Part shown: one piece after another, positions 27,021 through 37,397 of the stretch
Numbering within the stretch: position 1 is the first letter of the stretch
Layout of the letters: every line of letters begins with the position of its first letter
Origin: Holosporaceae bacterium
GTDB taxonomy: Bacteria; Pseudomonadota; Alphaproteobacteria; UBA3830
Direction: 5' to 3'
Assembly (NCBI GenBank): GCA_031288225.1
Contig: JAITRU010000011.1
Coordinates: 1-40,232 of the forward strand
Length of the DNA stretch: 40,232 bases
Notes under the pieces: model-generated
Told to the model about the DNA's origin: nothing
Seen by the model: the letters and a program-made list of their open reading frames with translations, nothing else
The model's database searches: none
Position numbers and translations under genes: made by a program

Positions 27021-27845
27021 CTATTTTTTTTGAACTATATTTTCGTTCTCGTTCTTTATTTCACCACCGGATTGCCATGCTGCGGGTGTATTTTGCTGCT
27101 CCATTGGTGGTTGTTTATCGTCCATACCTTGTTTCGTTGCTAGTTTGCTTTCTTCCTGGCTAGCAGCACTTCTTAGTTCTTTTACTAGGTTGTTTATTGC
27201 TTCACGCAGCTGCTCTTTCACAAGCTCATTATCCTTTGTTTTCTCAAAAATTTTTGCAAGAATCTGAAAGACAAACTTATGCATCAACCGAGGCTCAATT
27301 TCTATATCCCCGGCAAATTGCATTTTGGTCGACACTTGTCCCATAAAAAGCGTCACTACTTTACTATAAGTTTCATGTAACCTATTTATACCATCGATGA
27401 TGGCCAGTATTTGCGCAGAGTCTACCAGCTGGCTATTCCTTATGATCTCCTCCATATATCGCAGGCACTCTCTGGTTTTTTTGATTGCCTCAAAACATGT
27501 GGCTTTTACCTCATCCGTACTGACTCTTTCTATTTCATCGAGATTATGGGACACCCACGCGAACAGAACGTCGCAAATTTTATCCACCGGCAAATGCATC
27601 AGTGAAAATTTGCGCATCTTTTGTTCATCTAGCTCGGCTCCGTATTTTTCATAGATAGCACGTAGGTTCTTTAGCTCTTCGGTGTCTGCTGCTGCTGCAT
27701 CCGTAGAACCATTGGACGTGGCGCGTAGATGCACCGGAAACAACGTTGCAAACGGCATGCACAACACAAGCAACAAGCACCGTAACACTTTCCTGTCATC
27801 CGCGCCGCCAACCAGTCTGTTCCAACACTTTGCCAGTGTAAACAT
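27021..27845 (-). CDS. Exported helical protein of unknown function
   Basis: Not recognised. The N-terminus (basic residues around 18-22, then a hydrophobic stretch CLLLVLCMPFATLFPVHLRA) looks like a signal peptide or single anchor. The rest (about residues 50-225) is predicted mostly helical, with many charged residues. The C-terminal 50 residues are polar, Gln/Asn-rich and probably disordered. GAAGG lies 6 nt before the ATG. It sits between hppA and ftsY on the same strand and ends 4 nt before the ftsY start, so it is in one transcript with ftsY. No enzyme motif is visible. Confidence 0.8.
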   Translation of the reverse strand: MFTLAKCWNRLVGGADDRKVLRCLLLVLCMPFATLFPVHLRATSNGSTDAAAADTEELKNLRAIYEKYGAELDEQKMRKFSLMHLPVDKICDVLFAWVSHNLDEIERVSTDEVKATCFEAIKKTRECLRYMEEIIRNSQLVDSAQILAIIDGINRLHETYSKVVTLFMGQVSTKMQFAGDIEIEPRLMHKFVFQILAKIFEKTKDNELVKEQLREAINNLVKELRSAASQEESKLATKQGMDDKQPPMEQQNTPAAWQSGGEIKNENENIVQKK

Positions 27846-27900
27846 TTATACCTTCTACAATAATTCATAAATGCAAAAAATTATGCGCTTATGGATCATT

Positions 27901-30012
27901 TTACTGTAATTTGACATATATCTTTGCCACCACCGCCAACAGCAATATCGCAACTATGTTAGTAATTTTTATCATGGGGTTGATAGCTGGACCAGCTGTA
28001 TCTTTGTACGGATCACCAACCGTATCTCCGGTAACAGCAGCTTTGTGTGCTTCGGATCCTTTGCCGCCAAAATTTCCGTTTTCTATAAACTTTTTTGCAT
28101 TGTCCCAAGCTCCACCCCCGGAAGTCATGGAAATTGCTAAAAAAATACCAGTCAAGATGGTACCAAGTAGCATGGCACCGACACTGACCAATGCCGCCCT
28201 TAGTCCAGCACAAGCCGCCACAACGATAAATAGCAATATGGGCGCCAATACTGGCAGCATTGACGGAAAAATCATCTCACTAATGGCTGCCTTGGTGAGC
28301 ATGTCAACGGCTGCTTTATAGTCTGGCTTTGCTTTCCCAGTCATAATGCCTTTAATCGATTTAAACTGTCTGCGTACTTCAACCACAACCGCGGCGCCGG
28401 CTCTTCCAACCGCCATCATGCCACATGCTCCGAACAAGTACGGCAATAACCCTCCCATAAACAACCCAACAACCACATATGGATCCCCAAGAAAAAAGCT
28501 TACGTTCAGTGTAGGAAAATAGTAGGCAATATCCTGCGTATAGGCCGAAAATAGCACCAGCGACGCCAGCCCGGCAGATCCAATGGCATAGCCCTTGGTA
28601 ACTGCTTTGGTGGTATTTCCGACTGCATCTAGCTTATCCGTTACTTGGCGAATGTTTTCTGGTAGTCCGGACATTTCTGCAATGCCTCCGGCGTTATCCG
28701 TAATGGGGCCGTAGGCATCCAGCGATACTATCGTACCGGCCAAGGCTAACATGGAGGTGGCAGCTATGGCTATGCCGTAGAGTCCCGCCTGCAGATAGGC
28801 GCCTAGAATACCGGCACAGATGATTATTACGGGCGCAGCAGTAGATTCCATCGATATGGCCAACCCCTGAATAATATTCGTGCCATGACCTGTCTCGGAA
28901 GCCTTTGATATGCTAATGACCGGCCTGTAGGAATAGGAAGTGTAGTACTCAGTCACAAACACCAATAGCATCGTCACAATTATCCCAATAATGCTACAGT
29001 TGATTAAATTACATCCCGTAAAAATTTGGTCGGAATTAAGTACGCAGAAAGTCGCATCGCAGGCGAACATTTTTGTGGATACTAGCCATACGATGGGGAT
29101 GGAAAACAATGCCGTTACGATCAAACCTTTGTAGAGGGCATGCATAACATTTTGTTTTTTCCCTAATGTTACGAAAAATGTCCCCCATAGTGAGGAAAAA
29201 ACGCACACACCGGCAATTACCAGCGGATACATCATCAGTACTTCTTTTTCTGCATTGTTGAAGAAAATACCAGCCAATATAATTGTCGCAGCAATCGTTA
29301 CTATATAAGTCTCGAATAAGTCAGCCGCCATACCTGCACAATCTCCGACGTTATCTCCCACATTATCGGCAATAACGGCAGGATTTCGGGGATCATCTTC
29401 CGGAATTCCAGCTTCTACTTTGCCAACTAAGTCTGCTCCCACATCAGCCCCTTTGGTAAAAATACCACCCCCAAGACGAGCAAATATCGAAATGAGGGAA
29501 GCCCCAAAACTCATGGCAATTAAAGACTCAAACACCAGCCGCTCATCAGCTACAAATCGACGCACGCAGAAGAAATAGCCACTAATTCCCAACAGCGCAA
29601 GCCCAACTACCAAAAATCCCGTAACAGATCCAGCTTTGTAGGCAACGGATAACGCACGAACTATGCCATCCCTGGCAGCTTCTGCCGTGCGTACATTGGC
29701 TTTCACGGAAATATTCATGCCGATATAACCGGCAACGCCGGATAGGATAGCCCCAATGGCGAAGGCCATAGCCAGCAATACATTCACAAACGACAGCATA
29801 ACAAATATTATGGCACCGACAACGCTGATCGTTGTGTACTGTCTATTCAGATAGGCAGATGCTCCCTCCTGAATTGCAGCAGCAATTTCCTGCATACGCG
29901 CATTACCGACACCAAGCCGCAATAAATTGCTTACGTTTATTGCTCCGTAGACCAAAGCAAGCAAACCAGCAATGATAACCACGAATTCCCAAAACACCAT
30001 AGGCTTCTCCAT
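27901..30012 (-). CDS. hppA: Proton-pumping membrane pyrophosphatase, K+-independent type
   Basis: Integral membrane enzyme with about 16 helices that couples pyrophosphate hydrolysis to proton export. The substrate-binding segments are [20 protein letters not shown] with [20 protein letters not shown] downstream, and the late motif [18 protein letters not shown]. The determinant [10 protein letters not shown] has Lys where K+-dependent enzymes have Ala, so the K+-independent class is inferred. ATG 30012 gives 703 residues, a normal length; an upstream TTG at 30027 is less likely. It would save ATP by using the pyrophosphate released by tRNA charging and nucleotide synthesis. Confidence 0.95.
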   Translation of the reverse strand: MEKPMVFWEFVVIIAGLLALVYGAINVSNLLRLGVGNARMQEIAAAIQEGASAYLNRQYTTISVVGAIIFVMLSFVNVLLAMAFAIGAILSGVAGYIGMNISVKANVRTAEAARDGIVRALSVAYKAGSVTGFLVVGLALLGISGYFFCVRRFVADERLVFESLIAMSFGASLISIFARLGGGIFTKGADVGADLVGKVEAGIPEDDPRNPAVIADNVGDNVGDCAGMAADLFETYIVTIAATIILAGIFFNNAEKEVLMMYPLVIAGVCVFSSLWGTFFVTLGKKQNVMHALYKGLIVTALFSIPIVWLVSTKMFACDATFCVLNSDQIFTGCNLINCSIIGIIVTMLLVFVTEYYTSYSYRPVISISKASETGHGTNIIQGLAISMESTAAPVIIICAGILGAYLQAGLYGIAIAATSMLALAGTIVSLDAYGPITDNAGGIAEMSGLPENIRQVTDKLDAVGNTTKAVTKGYAIGSAGLASLVLFSAYTQDIAYYFPTLNVSFFLGDPYVVVGLFMGGLLPYLFGACGMMAVGRAGAAVVVEVRRQFKSIKGIMTGKAKPDYKAAVDMLTKAAISEMIFPSMLPVLAPILLFIVVAACAGLRAALVSVGAMLLGTILTGIFLAISMTSGGGAWDNAKKFIENGNFGGKGSEAHKAAVTGDTVGDPYKDTAGPAINPMIKITNIVAILLLAVVAKIYVKLQ

Positions 30013-30434
30013 CGCACTTAAATACAAACCAAAAAACGTCGACTACCCATGAACAATTTCAATGCATTATTTACAGCATAACCTCGACTGTCTGGAATAT
30101 ACCATAAACATGCAACGTATTGTACAGAATAAAAAATAAATAAGTGTAAAATTTCGGTGTTCATAAATTCAACGGCAGTATATCCCTGGTACAGGGCCTG
30201 CGCATGGAGAACATCAACGATACACTCAATCACGCTGAAAAAGAGGAAACCATTAGCAATCAGGTGGAAGAATTCATAAATGACCGAAAGTTGAGCATAA
30301 AAACCGGTGGATAAGTTGGGAAATTATCCGATGAACAAAAAAGGAATTATTGGAGCATAGGGTTAAAGTATAACTAAAGATGTTGCACACAAATTATTGC
30401 GCCGAAGTTGGATTTTTGTGTTAGCATTGGGCCC
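30013..30434. other. Intergenic region between divergent hppA and the ABC exporter
   Basis: About 420 bp. It must hold the promoters of both flanking genes, but I could not fix either; TACAAT near 30124 and TATATT near 30103 on the minus strand are the hppA candidates. It also contains a 5-bp hairpin (CCCTG-GTA-CAGGG at 30184-30196) and the small open frame described separately. Confidence 0.4.
30204..30314 (+). CDS. Possible small protein or 3' gene remnant
   Basis: From ATG 30204 a 36-codon frame encodes a polar, Asp/Glu/Lys-rich peptide (MENINDTLNHAEKEET, then ISNQVEEFINDRKLSI) ending in TAA. The frame is open upstream to 30150 without another ATG. Composition and the amphipathic Leu/Ile/Val spacing are protein-like rather than random, but there is no clear Shine-Dalgarno. 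It could be a short genuine gene or the tail of a decayed one. I do not recognise it. Confidence 0.3.
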   Translation: MENINDTLNHAEKEETISNQVEEFINDRKLSIKTGG

Positions 30435-32195
30435 ATGATCAAAAAAGTAAAATCCAAAAGAAAAAAAGCACAGCTAGTCGAATGCTGTACCAATATATAT
30501 CCCTATGTAAAACAATATTTGTTTCGTACAATTGTGGCAATTTTTATAACTGTACCGGTGGGTATCATGGATGCCATCATCGCCTGGTCACTAAAACCGT
30601 ACATGGACATAGTGATGCTGCAGAAAAACATAGCGTCCAGCTCGCATATTCCAGTCATGATCATTGGTTTTAGCTTCATTCAGAGCATATTCAATTATCT
30701 TTCCAACTACATGAATGCGTGGGTTGGTATGCGCATAGGCTGCGATTTGAAGTACGATCTATTCAGGAAATTGCTCCAGTATGAATCAGCATTTTTCGAT
30801 CGAAATACATCCGGTGTCATTCAAACAAGGTTTAACGCAGATGTAGACGCAGCTTGTTCTGGGCTGATGAATCACATGAAACTGTTTTCCACGCGGTTTT
30901 TTTCATCCCTATCTCTATTGGCTGTGCTGTTCATCAATTCTTTGTCATTGGCACTGGTGGCATTTACAATTTTGTTCATCTCCATGTATCCACTTACGAC
31001 GATTCGTCGGCGCATCAGTAATATCATGCATAAAACTATTTTCTCGGGAGCAGCCGTAATAACCCACTATATGGAGGCATTCCAGGGCAATCGCATAATC
31101 GCTGCCTATAACCTCAAAAAATATCAGATACGAAAATTTTTTAAAACGCTGACAGATGTATTTCATCTGGAAATGAAAATGGCAAAAAGAACAGGCATGC
31201 TATCTCCGGTTATGCATTTTGTAATTTCCATCGGCATTGCGCTCATCATCTGGTTAGGTAGTCACATGATTATTAACAACCGGTTGACAATTGGAGAATT
31301 TGTTTCCTTCATTACGGCCCTGCTAATGCTATACCAGCCGATAAAATCAATCGGAAATGATTATAATGCACTCCAAAGATCCATCCTGGCCATTGATAGA
31401 GTTTTCAATCAGCTGAGGGAAGCAACTAACATGGATGCAAATCCCAATGGTATAAAATTATCAGCGGTTACCAACACCATCGAATACAAGAACGTATGCT
31501 TTGCGTACCAGAAAGATCGACCAGTTTTGCAGAATGTGTGCTTTTCCGTGAAGGTCGGAGAAACTGTTGCCTTCGTCGGCAATTCTGGCGGTGGGAAAAC
31601 CACCATAGTAAATTTACTACCACGATTCTATGATGTGACATCCGGAGAGATTCTCCTGAATGGATTAAGCATAAGAGACTATAGCCTAGAATCGCTGAGA
31701 GATAAAATTTCCGTCGTTTTTCAGGAAAGTTTTCTGTTTAGTGGCTCCATTAGGGAAAATATACTTATCGGCAGATACAATGCCAGCGAGGAGCAACTTA
31801 AGGTTGCTATAAAATCCTCTTGCCTTGAGGAATTTGTATCGTCTCTTCCCAATGGATTGGACACAGAAGCAGGAGAGCGTGGTGTAATGCTTTCCGGAGG
31901 ACAAAAACAGCGGATAGCCATAGCTCGTGCGTTTCTAAAAAATGCTCCCATCCTAATTTTAGACGAAGCGACATCGGCATTGGATGCAAAATCAGAAGCA
32001 GTTGTGCAGAAGGCATTGGATAATTTAATGAAAAACCGCACGGTATTTATGGTATCCCATCGATTATCCACCATAAAAAATGCTGATTACATTATCGTCA
32101 TCAATGACGGAGAAGTAGTGGAAAGTGGGTCTCATGATTATCTAATGCAAAGGAATGGAGCCTACGCGTCCCTTCACCGGGCCCAAAGTTTGTAA
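30435..32195 (+). CDS. msbA: ABC exporter, MsbA-like (half transporter)
   Basis: ATP-driven flippase or exporter with six membrane helices followed by the nucleotide-binding domain. Motifs in the second half are Walker A GNSGGGKTTIV, Q-loop VVFQESFLFSGSIREN, signature LSGGQKQRIAIARAF, Walker B ILILDEATSALD, and H-loop FMVSHRLSTI. I chose ATG 30435 (586 aa); the upstream frame to 30408 starts with TTG. The gene is close to lpxK, as msbA is in many Gram-negatives, which supports lipid A-core as substrate. Other exporters of this class cannot be excluded by sequence alone. Confidence 0.82.
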   Translation: MIKKVKSKRKKAQLVECCTNIYPYVKQYLFRTIVAIFITVPVGIMDAIIAWSLKPYMDIVMLQKNIASSSHIPVMIIGFSFIQSIFNYLSNYMNAWVGMRIGCDLKYDLFRKLLQYESAFFDRNTSGVIQTRFNADVDAACSGLMNHMKLFSTRFFSSLSLLAVLFINSLSLALVAFTILFISMYPLTTIRRRISNIMHKTIFSGAAVITHYMEAFQGNRIIAAYNLKKYQIRKFFKTLTDVFHLEMKMAKRTGMLSPVMHFVISIGIALIIWLGSHMIINNRLTIGEFVSFITALLMLYQPIKSIGNDYNALQRSILAIDRVFNQLREATNMDANPNGIKLSAVTNTIEYKNVCFAYQKDRPVLQNVCFSVKVGETVAFVGNSGGGKTTIVNLLPRFYDVTSGEILLNGLSIRDYSLESLRDKISVVFQESFLFSGSIRENILIGRYNASEEQLKVAIKSSCLEEFVSSLPNGLDTEAGERGVMLSGGQKQRIAIARAFLKNAPILILDEATSALDAKSEAVVQKALDNLMKNRTVFMVSHRLSTIKNADYIIVINDGEVVESGSHDYLMQRNGAYASLHRAQSL

Positions 32196-32238
32196 AAATT
32201 TTCGCAGCGTAAATGTCCGGGTACCGTCTTTGGGTAGA

Positions 32239-32332
32239 TATACCCAATCACAGTGAGATTTCAGACGAAAAATACTGTAATCACAATAAAGACTCACCAA
32301 TAAGATCCAATTTCTTACGATGATTGGGTATA
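32239..32332. repeat. 12-bp inverted repeat spanning 94 bp between convergent genes
   Basis: TATACCCAATCA (32239-32250) is the exact reverse complement of TGATTGGGTATA (32321-32332). The 70-nt interior has no ORF. No target duplication is visible at its outer ends. It could be a small non-autonomous element or a structure stopping transcription between the convergent ABC exporter and the pseudouridine synthase. Confidence 0.45.
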
Positions 32333-32402
32333 CAACATCTTCCTTGCCTTCACTATCCTGGGCCACTCATCTAACCCAATGCGAGCGGAACGTAATTGCT
32401 TC

Positions 32403-33482
32403 TTACCTTTTCCCAAAGAAAGTGATGGCTTGCAACATATGTTGCGGTAATGGAGCTGTGATTTTTATATTCCATTCTTCCAGGAAAATTTCATGGGCAT
32501 GCAGAAATAGAAAACCTTTTGGGAAATCCATTGATGCTGCTGATGCGGCTTCCGGCACCCTTTCGTTCGTTATCATTGCTGCCGCTGCGGCTACTGACCG
32601 CTTCTTCGTCGCCATTTTCCCATATTTCGCATCTCCCAGGATAGGCGCATGGAGAACACCGGCACAGTGTAATCTTAATTGGTGCTTACGGCCAGTGAGA
32701 GGTTTTAATTCTGCCAAAGTATATTTTCCCGCTGTTTGCAGTGGATAATAGTGGGTAATCGCGCGTCGTGCGCCAGGATTTTGCCTAGGTGTTGCGATGC
32801 GCATTCTTTCTTCATTTCCTAGAAAAGATTTTTCCAGAAAATTATCGATAATTCCTGATTTTTTGATTACTCCTTCCAGTACAGCCAAATAAGTTTTGTG
32901 TATCTTATTTTCCCTGAACAATTGAGTCAATCGGCGAGCCATGGGCTGTGTCTTGGCCACCAAGAGAACTCCAGACGTTTCCCTATCGAGACGATGCACT
33001 AAACGGCATTGGCCATCGCCATGGGTGTTGATAAACGTTTCTACGCAGATAGACACTCCGGTTCCCATTTGCACGGCCAGGTGATTGGGCTTGTTGATGG
33101 CTAACATATCGTCATTTTCAAAAATGATCATTTCCCGCAGGCTTGCTAGCAATTGCTCCTGGGATGGGTGATGAAAAAAACTTTTTGAATTTTCTTTGCT
33201 CTTCGTGGCTATCGCTCCAGGCACAGTCCTAGCACCGAAATCAGAGGTGACAGTCGTACCAACGCCGTTACCGCCTCTTGTACCGGAAATAAATGGCGCA
33301 AAAATTTTGATTACATCTCCGGTCCTTACTCTATCGCTGGCTTTTACTTTTTTCCCATTGATCGTAACGCGATGGGTGCGGAAAATTTTTTGCAGGAAAA
33401 CATAACTAAAACCGCGGCAGATGTTTCTAATCACCCGATCGGCTCGCGAATCATTTTCTTCAATTGTTACAATATATTCCAC
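32403..33482 (-). CDS. RluC/RluD-type 23S rRNA pseudouridine synthase
   Basis: Isomerises specific uridines to pseudouridine in 23S rRNA. An N-terminal S4 RNA-binding domain (residues about 10-65, VFLQKIFRTHRVTINGKKVK) precedes the catalytic domain with CRLVHRLDRETSGVLLVAK, whose Asp is the nucleophile. ITHYYPL and LKPLTGRKHQLRLHCA are further family motifs. Residues about 70-110 form a Gly/Ser/Thr-rich linker that is longer than usual. The start is GTG at 33482. RluC is the likeliest member, but exact target positions need comparison. It separates the exporter gene from lpxK on the opposite strand. Confidence 0.88.
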   Translation of the reverse strand: MEYIVTIEENDSRADRVIRNICRGFSYVFLQKIFRTHRVTINGKKVKASDRVRTGDVIKIFAPFISGTRGGNGVGTTVTSDFGARTVPGAIATKSKENSKSFFHHPSQEQLLASLREMIIFENDDMLAINKPNHLAVQMGTGVSICVETFINTHGDGQCRLVHRLDRETSGVLLVAKTQPMARRLTQLFRENKIHKTYLAVLEGVIKKSGIIDNFLEKSFLGNEERMRIATPRQNPGARRAITHYYPLQTAGKYTLAELKPLTGRKHQLRLHCAGVLHAPILGDAKYGKMATKKRSVAAAAAMITNERVPEAASAASMDFPKGFLFLHAHEIFLEEWNIKITAPLPQHMLQAITFFGKR

Positions 33483-33627
33483 ATCGATAATTCCAGATTG
33501 TGCCCCAAATTATATCAGCTATATCGGGTAATTTCAGCACCTATGTGGTATACAATTTGTTATATAATTGAATGTATAATTTTCGACATATGTATATCGC
33601 AAAATACTGAAGAAGTGATGACTCACA

Positions 33628-34647
33628 ATGTTTTTCAAGACTCCAAATTTTTGGTTTTCTCCACCAAATTCACTGCTACGTTGCCTGCTCAAACCATTGA
33701 GCGCTATCTACTCTGCCGTTTCTCACATGAATTACGAAAAGCAGTACAAATATAAGAGTCCTGTGGCAAAAACAATAGCAGTGGGTGCCATAACCGCAGG
33801 AGGATCCGGAAAAACCGTTGTTGTATCGTCACTTTGCGGTATTTTAAAAGCCCACAGGAAGAAGGTTGCTGTTCTGAGTCGTGGATATGGTCGTAGATCT
33901 GATTACGGCATTAAAAACATCATCAAAGTTGATCGTGCAATCCATTCTCCCGAACAAGTTGGAGACGAGCCAATGCTACTAGCCCAGGTGGCGGACGTTT
34001 TTGTCAACGAAGATCGATCAATGGGAGCACAATTTGCGGAAGCCACCGGTATCTACGATTTTTTTCTACTGGACGATGGCATTGCCCAAAAGGATATAAA
34101 GCCGGATCTGAAGTTCGTTGTTATCGATAGCCTACAGGGATTCGGTAACGGTGAGATATTACCTCTGGGCCCCAATCGATTCAACTTTGAGCGCATAAAA
34201 CACGACATAAATGCTGCCATCATTCTAACTCACCAAAAGGCGATCGATTTATCACTGCTAGAAGCACAAATTCCCGATTCTGTACCCATAATACATGGAC
34301 GAATACAGCAAAATTTTTATCATATCAATGATAATAACAACTTCATTGCTTTTTGCGGTATTGGTTATCCACCAAAGTTTTTTGCATCCCTCAGCGAGAA
34401 ACTGTCGTTGGTCGATACCATTAGTTTTCCCGACCACTATCCCTATACGGAAGATGACGCGCTTAGTCTTATAGATAGAGCAAAATTTCTTGGAGCAAGA
34501 CTAATTACCACCGAAAAGGATCTGGTACGTATTCCGCTGCGCTTCCATCATCTCATAGACGTTGTACCGGTATATGTAATCTGGAACGACGTGAGCCAAA
34601 TTGCCGCTTATTTGGAGTTAGCGGTAAATAAAGAAACTGCTCCATAA
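33628..34647 (+). CDS. lpxK: Tetraacyldisaccharide 4'-kinase LpxK
   Basis: Phosphorylates the lipid A precursor at the 4' position, at the cytoplasmic face of the inner membrane. The P-loop is VGAITAGGSGKTVVVSSL, a variant of the usual GNLTVGGTGKTP. It is followed by VLSRGYGRRSD, GDEPMLLAQ and FFLLDDGIAQKDIKPDL, matching the DDGFQ motif with Ile for Phe. LPLGPNR and TTEKDLVRIP are conserved C-terminal motifs. The N-terminal 40 residues contain the amphipathic membrane-associating segment. The 339-residue length is normal. The product is direct evidence for lipid A synthesis. Confidence 0.93.
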   Translation: MFFKTPNFWFSPPNSLLRCLLKPLSAIYSAVSHMNYEKQYKYKSPVAKTIAVGAITAGGSGKTVVVSSLCGILKAHRKKVAVLSRGYGRRSDYGIKNIIKVDRAIHSPEQVGDEPMLLAQVADVFVNEDRSMGAQFAEATGIYDFFLLDDGIAQKDIKPDLKFVVIDSLQGFGNGEILPLGPNRFNFERIKHDINAAIILTHQKAIDLSLLEAQIPDSVPIIHGRIQQNFYHINDNNNFIAFCGIGYPPKFFASLSEKLSLVDTISFPDHYPYTEDDALSLIDRAKFLGARLITTEKDLVRIPLRFHHLIDVVPVYVIWNDVSQIAAYLELAVNKETAP

Positions 34648-34748
34648 GCGTACGTTGTTGAAATTTTATAAAATTTTTCGCTTTGCTCCCACCTGGTTTT
34701 TTCAATTTCTGGCGAGTAAATGGCATACCAGGTTCGAAAGAAATTTGC

Positions 34749-37397
34749 TTAAAGATTACTAATTATGCCGGAGATTTTCTCTATTTTTCTAGACAGTACA
34801 TCAACCCGTTTCCTGTGTTCAGTAACAACATCATCGGATGCTTTATCCAGAAAATCTGCATTGGACAACTTTGCCATTGCATCATTTCGAATTTTCTCCA
34901 TCTTCTTTATTTCGCCGATGAGTCTTTCCTTTTCGCGGCTGATATCAACTCGCTCTCCCAAACCCAGCAACACCGTTGCACCATCATTAAGCACAACAGA
35001 AATGGTTCGCTCTTCTCCTGCGATGGCATCAACCAAATTGACTCCAGCCATGGTGGCTACAGATTCTCTATAGCTCTTCAGCAGCTCATAGGTTTCTGCA
35101 TTGATTGCATTTATTTGGACATTAATCCTTTCGAAGACAGGAATTTGCAGATACTGCTTCAGTGACCTTATGGATCCAACAATTTCTCTAATAAATTCGA
35201 TTTCCTTAACGGCATAGGTAAAATCTGTTGCTATACCAGAAAAATCCGGCCACGTTATTTCCATAACCCCCAACTCTCCGCAGAGCTTTTTCGCAATAAA
35301 TGGAGTAATTGGATACAGTACTTGTACAAATTGCACGATGGCCCAAGCAGTGGCATCCCGAATGTCTTTTTTTAAGAGCATTTGTTGCAAATCGTATCCT
35401 TCCAATATTTCCGGAGCAGTAGCACTACTGCTAAGTATGGGCTTTATGAGTTCCATATACCAGTCACAGAAGCAATCCCACAGGCAATGGTAGATGTAGC
35501 CAGACATTTCATCGAAGCGGTAGTCGTCAATGGCCTGCTCAATATTTTTTACCATTTCCTGAACCTTGAAAATAATCCACTTGGCCAGAGGATTTTTAAC
35601 TTCATTAATGTTGAATTCTTTGTTGTAAAAACAACCGTTCATCTGGGCAAATCTCACTACATTCCACAGCTTTGTAAGAAAATTACGCCCCAGCTCTACG
35701 GATTTATCAGTCATTTTTATATCTCTGCCCGGAGATGCCAGAGACGCAAATGTGTACCTTAGCGCATCTGCTCCATACTTGGCGCACAAATCCAATGGAT
35801 CTATAATGTTTTTCTTGGATTTCGACATTTTCTGTCCTTTTTCGTCCCGCACAAGTCCATGAATATAGACATTTTTGAAGGGAATCTCCCCGGTAGCATA
35901 TATTCCAAACATTACCATGCGAGCTATCCAAAAAAAGATTATATCAAAACCAGTAACCACAACTGTGTTTGAATAAAATTTTTTGAAAGCTTCCGAATCA
36001 TTTGGCCAACCTAGAGTAACAAACGGCCACATGGCCGATGAGAACCAAGTATCCAAAACATCCGAGTCCTGCTCAAGGTGTACTACATTCTTCCCGTAAA
36101 ATTTCACAGCCGCTGCTTTGGCCTGCTCCAGGGATTCGGCTACGAAAACCTGGCCGTCTGGCCCATACCAGGCCGGAATGCGATGTCCCCACCAAATTTG
36201 CCGGGATATACACCAGGGCTCGATGTTATGGAGCCACTCAAAATATAAATTTTCCCAATATTTTGGCAGAAAATTTACCCGTCCATCTCTTACGGCACTC
36301 ACCGCATTGGACGCCATTTGCTCCATCCTTATAAACCACTGCTTGGTAATGCGAGGTTCCAGCAAAGCACCGGACCGATCGCCGAAAGGTAATATATGCT
36401 TTATGGATTCTGTTCTCTCTAGTAAATCCTTTTTTTTCAACAGGCTAATCACCAATTTCCGAGCTTCCAGGCGATCTAGCCCACAGAACATATCCGGAAC
36501 ATTCTGCTGTAGCTCACCTTTGTGGTTCATGATATCTACGATGGGAAGGTCATGGCGCTTGCCGACTTCATAGTCATTAAAATCATGGGCTGGAGTAATT
36601 TTCACGGCTCCTGTTCCCTTGGATGGATCAGCATAGGCATCAGCAATTATGGGAATTACCTTACCCACCAGTGGCAATACGACATTGCGACCCACAAAGC
36701 TTGCATAGCGCTCATCGGATGGATTCACGGCCACCGCCACGTCACCAAATATCGTTTCCGGCCGAGTAGTTGCAACTACTATGTAGTTGTTGGAATGTTC
36801 CAGCATGTATCGAATATACCACATGCTACCAGGAACCTCCCTCTCCACAACTTCCAAGTCAGATATGGCAGAACAGATGGCTGGATCCCAGTTTATCATC
36901 CTCTCTCCCAGGTATATCAGGCCATCATTATAGAGTTTTACAAACAATTTTGTTACGGCCCGCTTGCTTTCCTCATCCAATGTAAACCGAAGGCCAGAAA
37001 AATCACATGATATGCCTAAAATTTTCATTTGATCCAAAATTGCACCGCCGGAACTTTCTTTCCATAACCATATTTCCTTCAGCAGTGCCTCCCTGGTCAG
37101 AGTTCCTCTGGGAACTCCGCCATCGTATAACTTTTTTTCCACTAATAACTGAGTAACTATTCCTGCATGATCAAGCCCCGGCTGGAACAGCACATCGAAT
37201 CCCCGCAATCTCTTATATCTGGCTATAATGTCCTGCAGAGTATAACAGAGCGCATGCCCCACATGCAGAGATCCGGTTACATTTGGTGGAGGTAAAAGAA
37301 CCATGAAAGGCTCAGCGTCAGGCTTGCGAATAGACGCTTCTAACTCAAAAGAAAAATTATTTTCAAAAGACTTTGGATCGAAGTTTTTATCTAGCAT
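34749..37397 (-). CDS. valS: Valine--tRNA ligase
   Basis: Class I synthetase that charges tRNA-Val and edits mischarged threonine. The HIGH motif is LPPPNVTGSLHVGHALCYT near residue 40. The editing domain is seen at VATTRPETIFGDVAVAVNP, and GTGAVKITPAHDFNDYEVG is conserved. KMSKSKKNIIDPLD lies near residue 525. The C-terminal tail is a coiled coil (REKERLIGEIKKMEKIRNDA) as in most ValRS. At 882 residues it is somewhat shorter than E. coli (951). It runs convergent to lpxK. Confidence 0.97.
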   Translation of the reverse strand: MLDKNFDPKSFENNFSFELEASIRKPDAEPFMVLLPPPNVTGSLHVGHALCYTLQDIIARYKRLRGFDVLFQPGLDHAGIVTQLLVEKKLYDGGVPRGTLTREALLKEIWLWKESSGGAILDQMKILGISCDFSGLRFTLDEESKRAVTKLFVKLYNDGLIYLGERMINWDPAICSAISDLEVVEREVPGSMWYIRYMLEHSNNYIVVATTRPETIFGDVAVAVNPSDERYASFVGRNVVLPLVGKVIPIIADAYADPSKGTGAVKITPAHDFNDYEVGKRHDLPIVDIMNHKGELQQNVPDMFCGLDRLEARKLVISLLKKKDLLERTESIKHILPFGDRSGALLEPRITKQWFIRMEQMASNAVSAVRDGRVNFLPKYWENLYFEWLHNIEPWCISRQIWWGHRIPAWYGPDGQVFVAESLEQAKAAAVKFYGKNVVHLEQDSDVLDTWFSSAMWPFVTLGWPNDSEAFKKFYSNTVVVTGFDIIFFWIARMVMFGIYATGEIPFKNVYIHGLVRDEKGQKMSKSKKNIIDPLDLCAKYGADALRYTFASLASPGRDIKMTDKSVELGRNFLTKLWNVVRFAQMNGCFYNKEFNINEVKNPLAKWIIFKVQEMVKNIEQAIDDYRFDEMSGYIYHCLWDCFCDWYMELIKPILSSSATAPEILEGYDLQQMLLKKDIRDATAWAIVQFVQVLYPITPFIAKKLCGELGVMEITWPDFSGIATDFTYAVKEIEFIREIVGSIRSLKQYLQIPVFERINVQINAINAETYELLKSYRESVATMAGVNLVDAIAGEERTISVVLNDGATVLLGLGERVDISREKERLIGEIKKMEKIRNDAMAKLSNADFLDKASDDVVTEHRKRVDVLSRKIEKISGIISNL

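Noticed and set aside
34680-34730. Inverted repeat ACCTGGT/ACCAGGT between lpxK and valS as a terminator
   Set aside because: The arms are only 7 bp with a loop of about 30 nt and no T-run follows on either strand.
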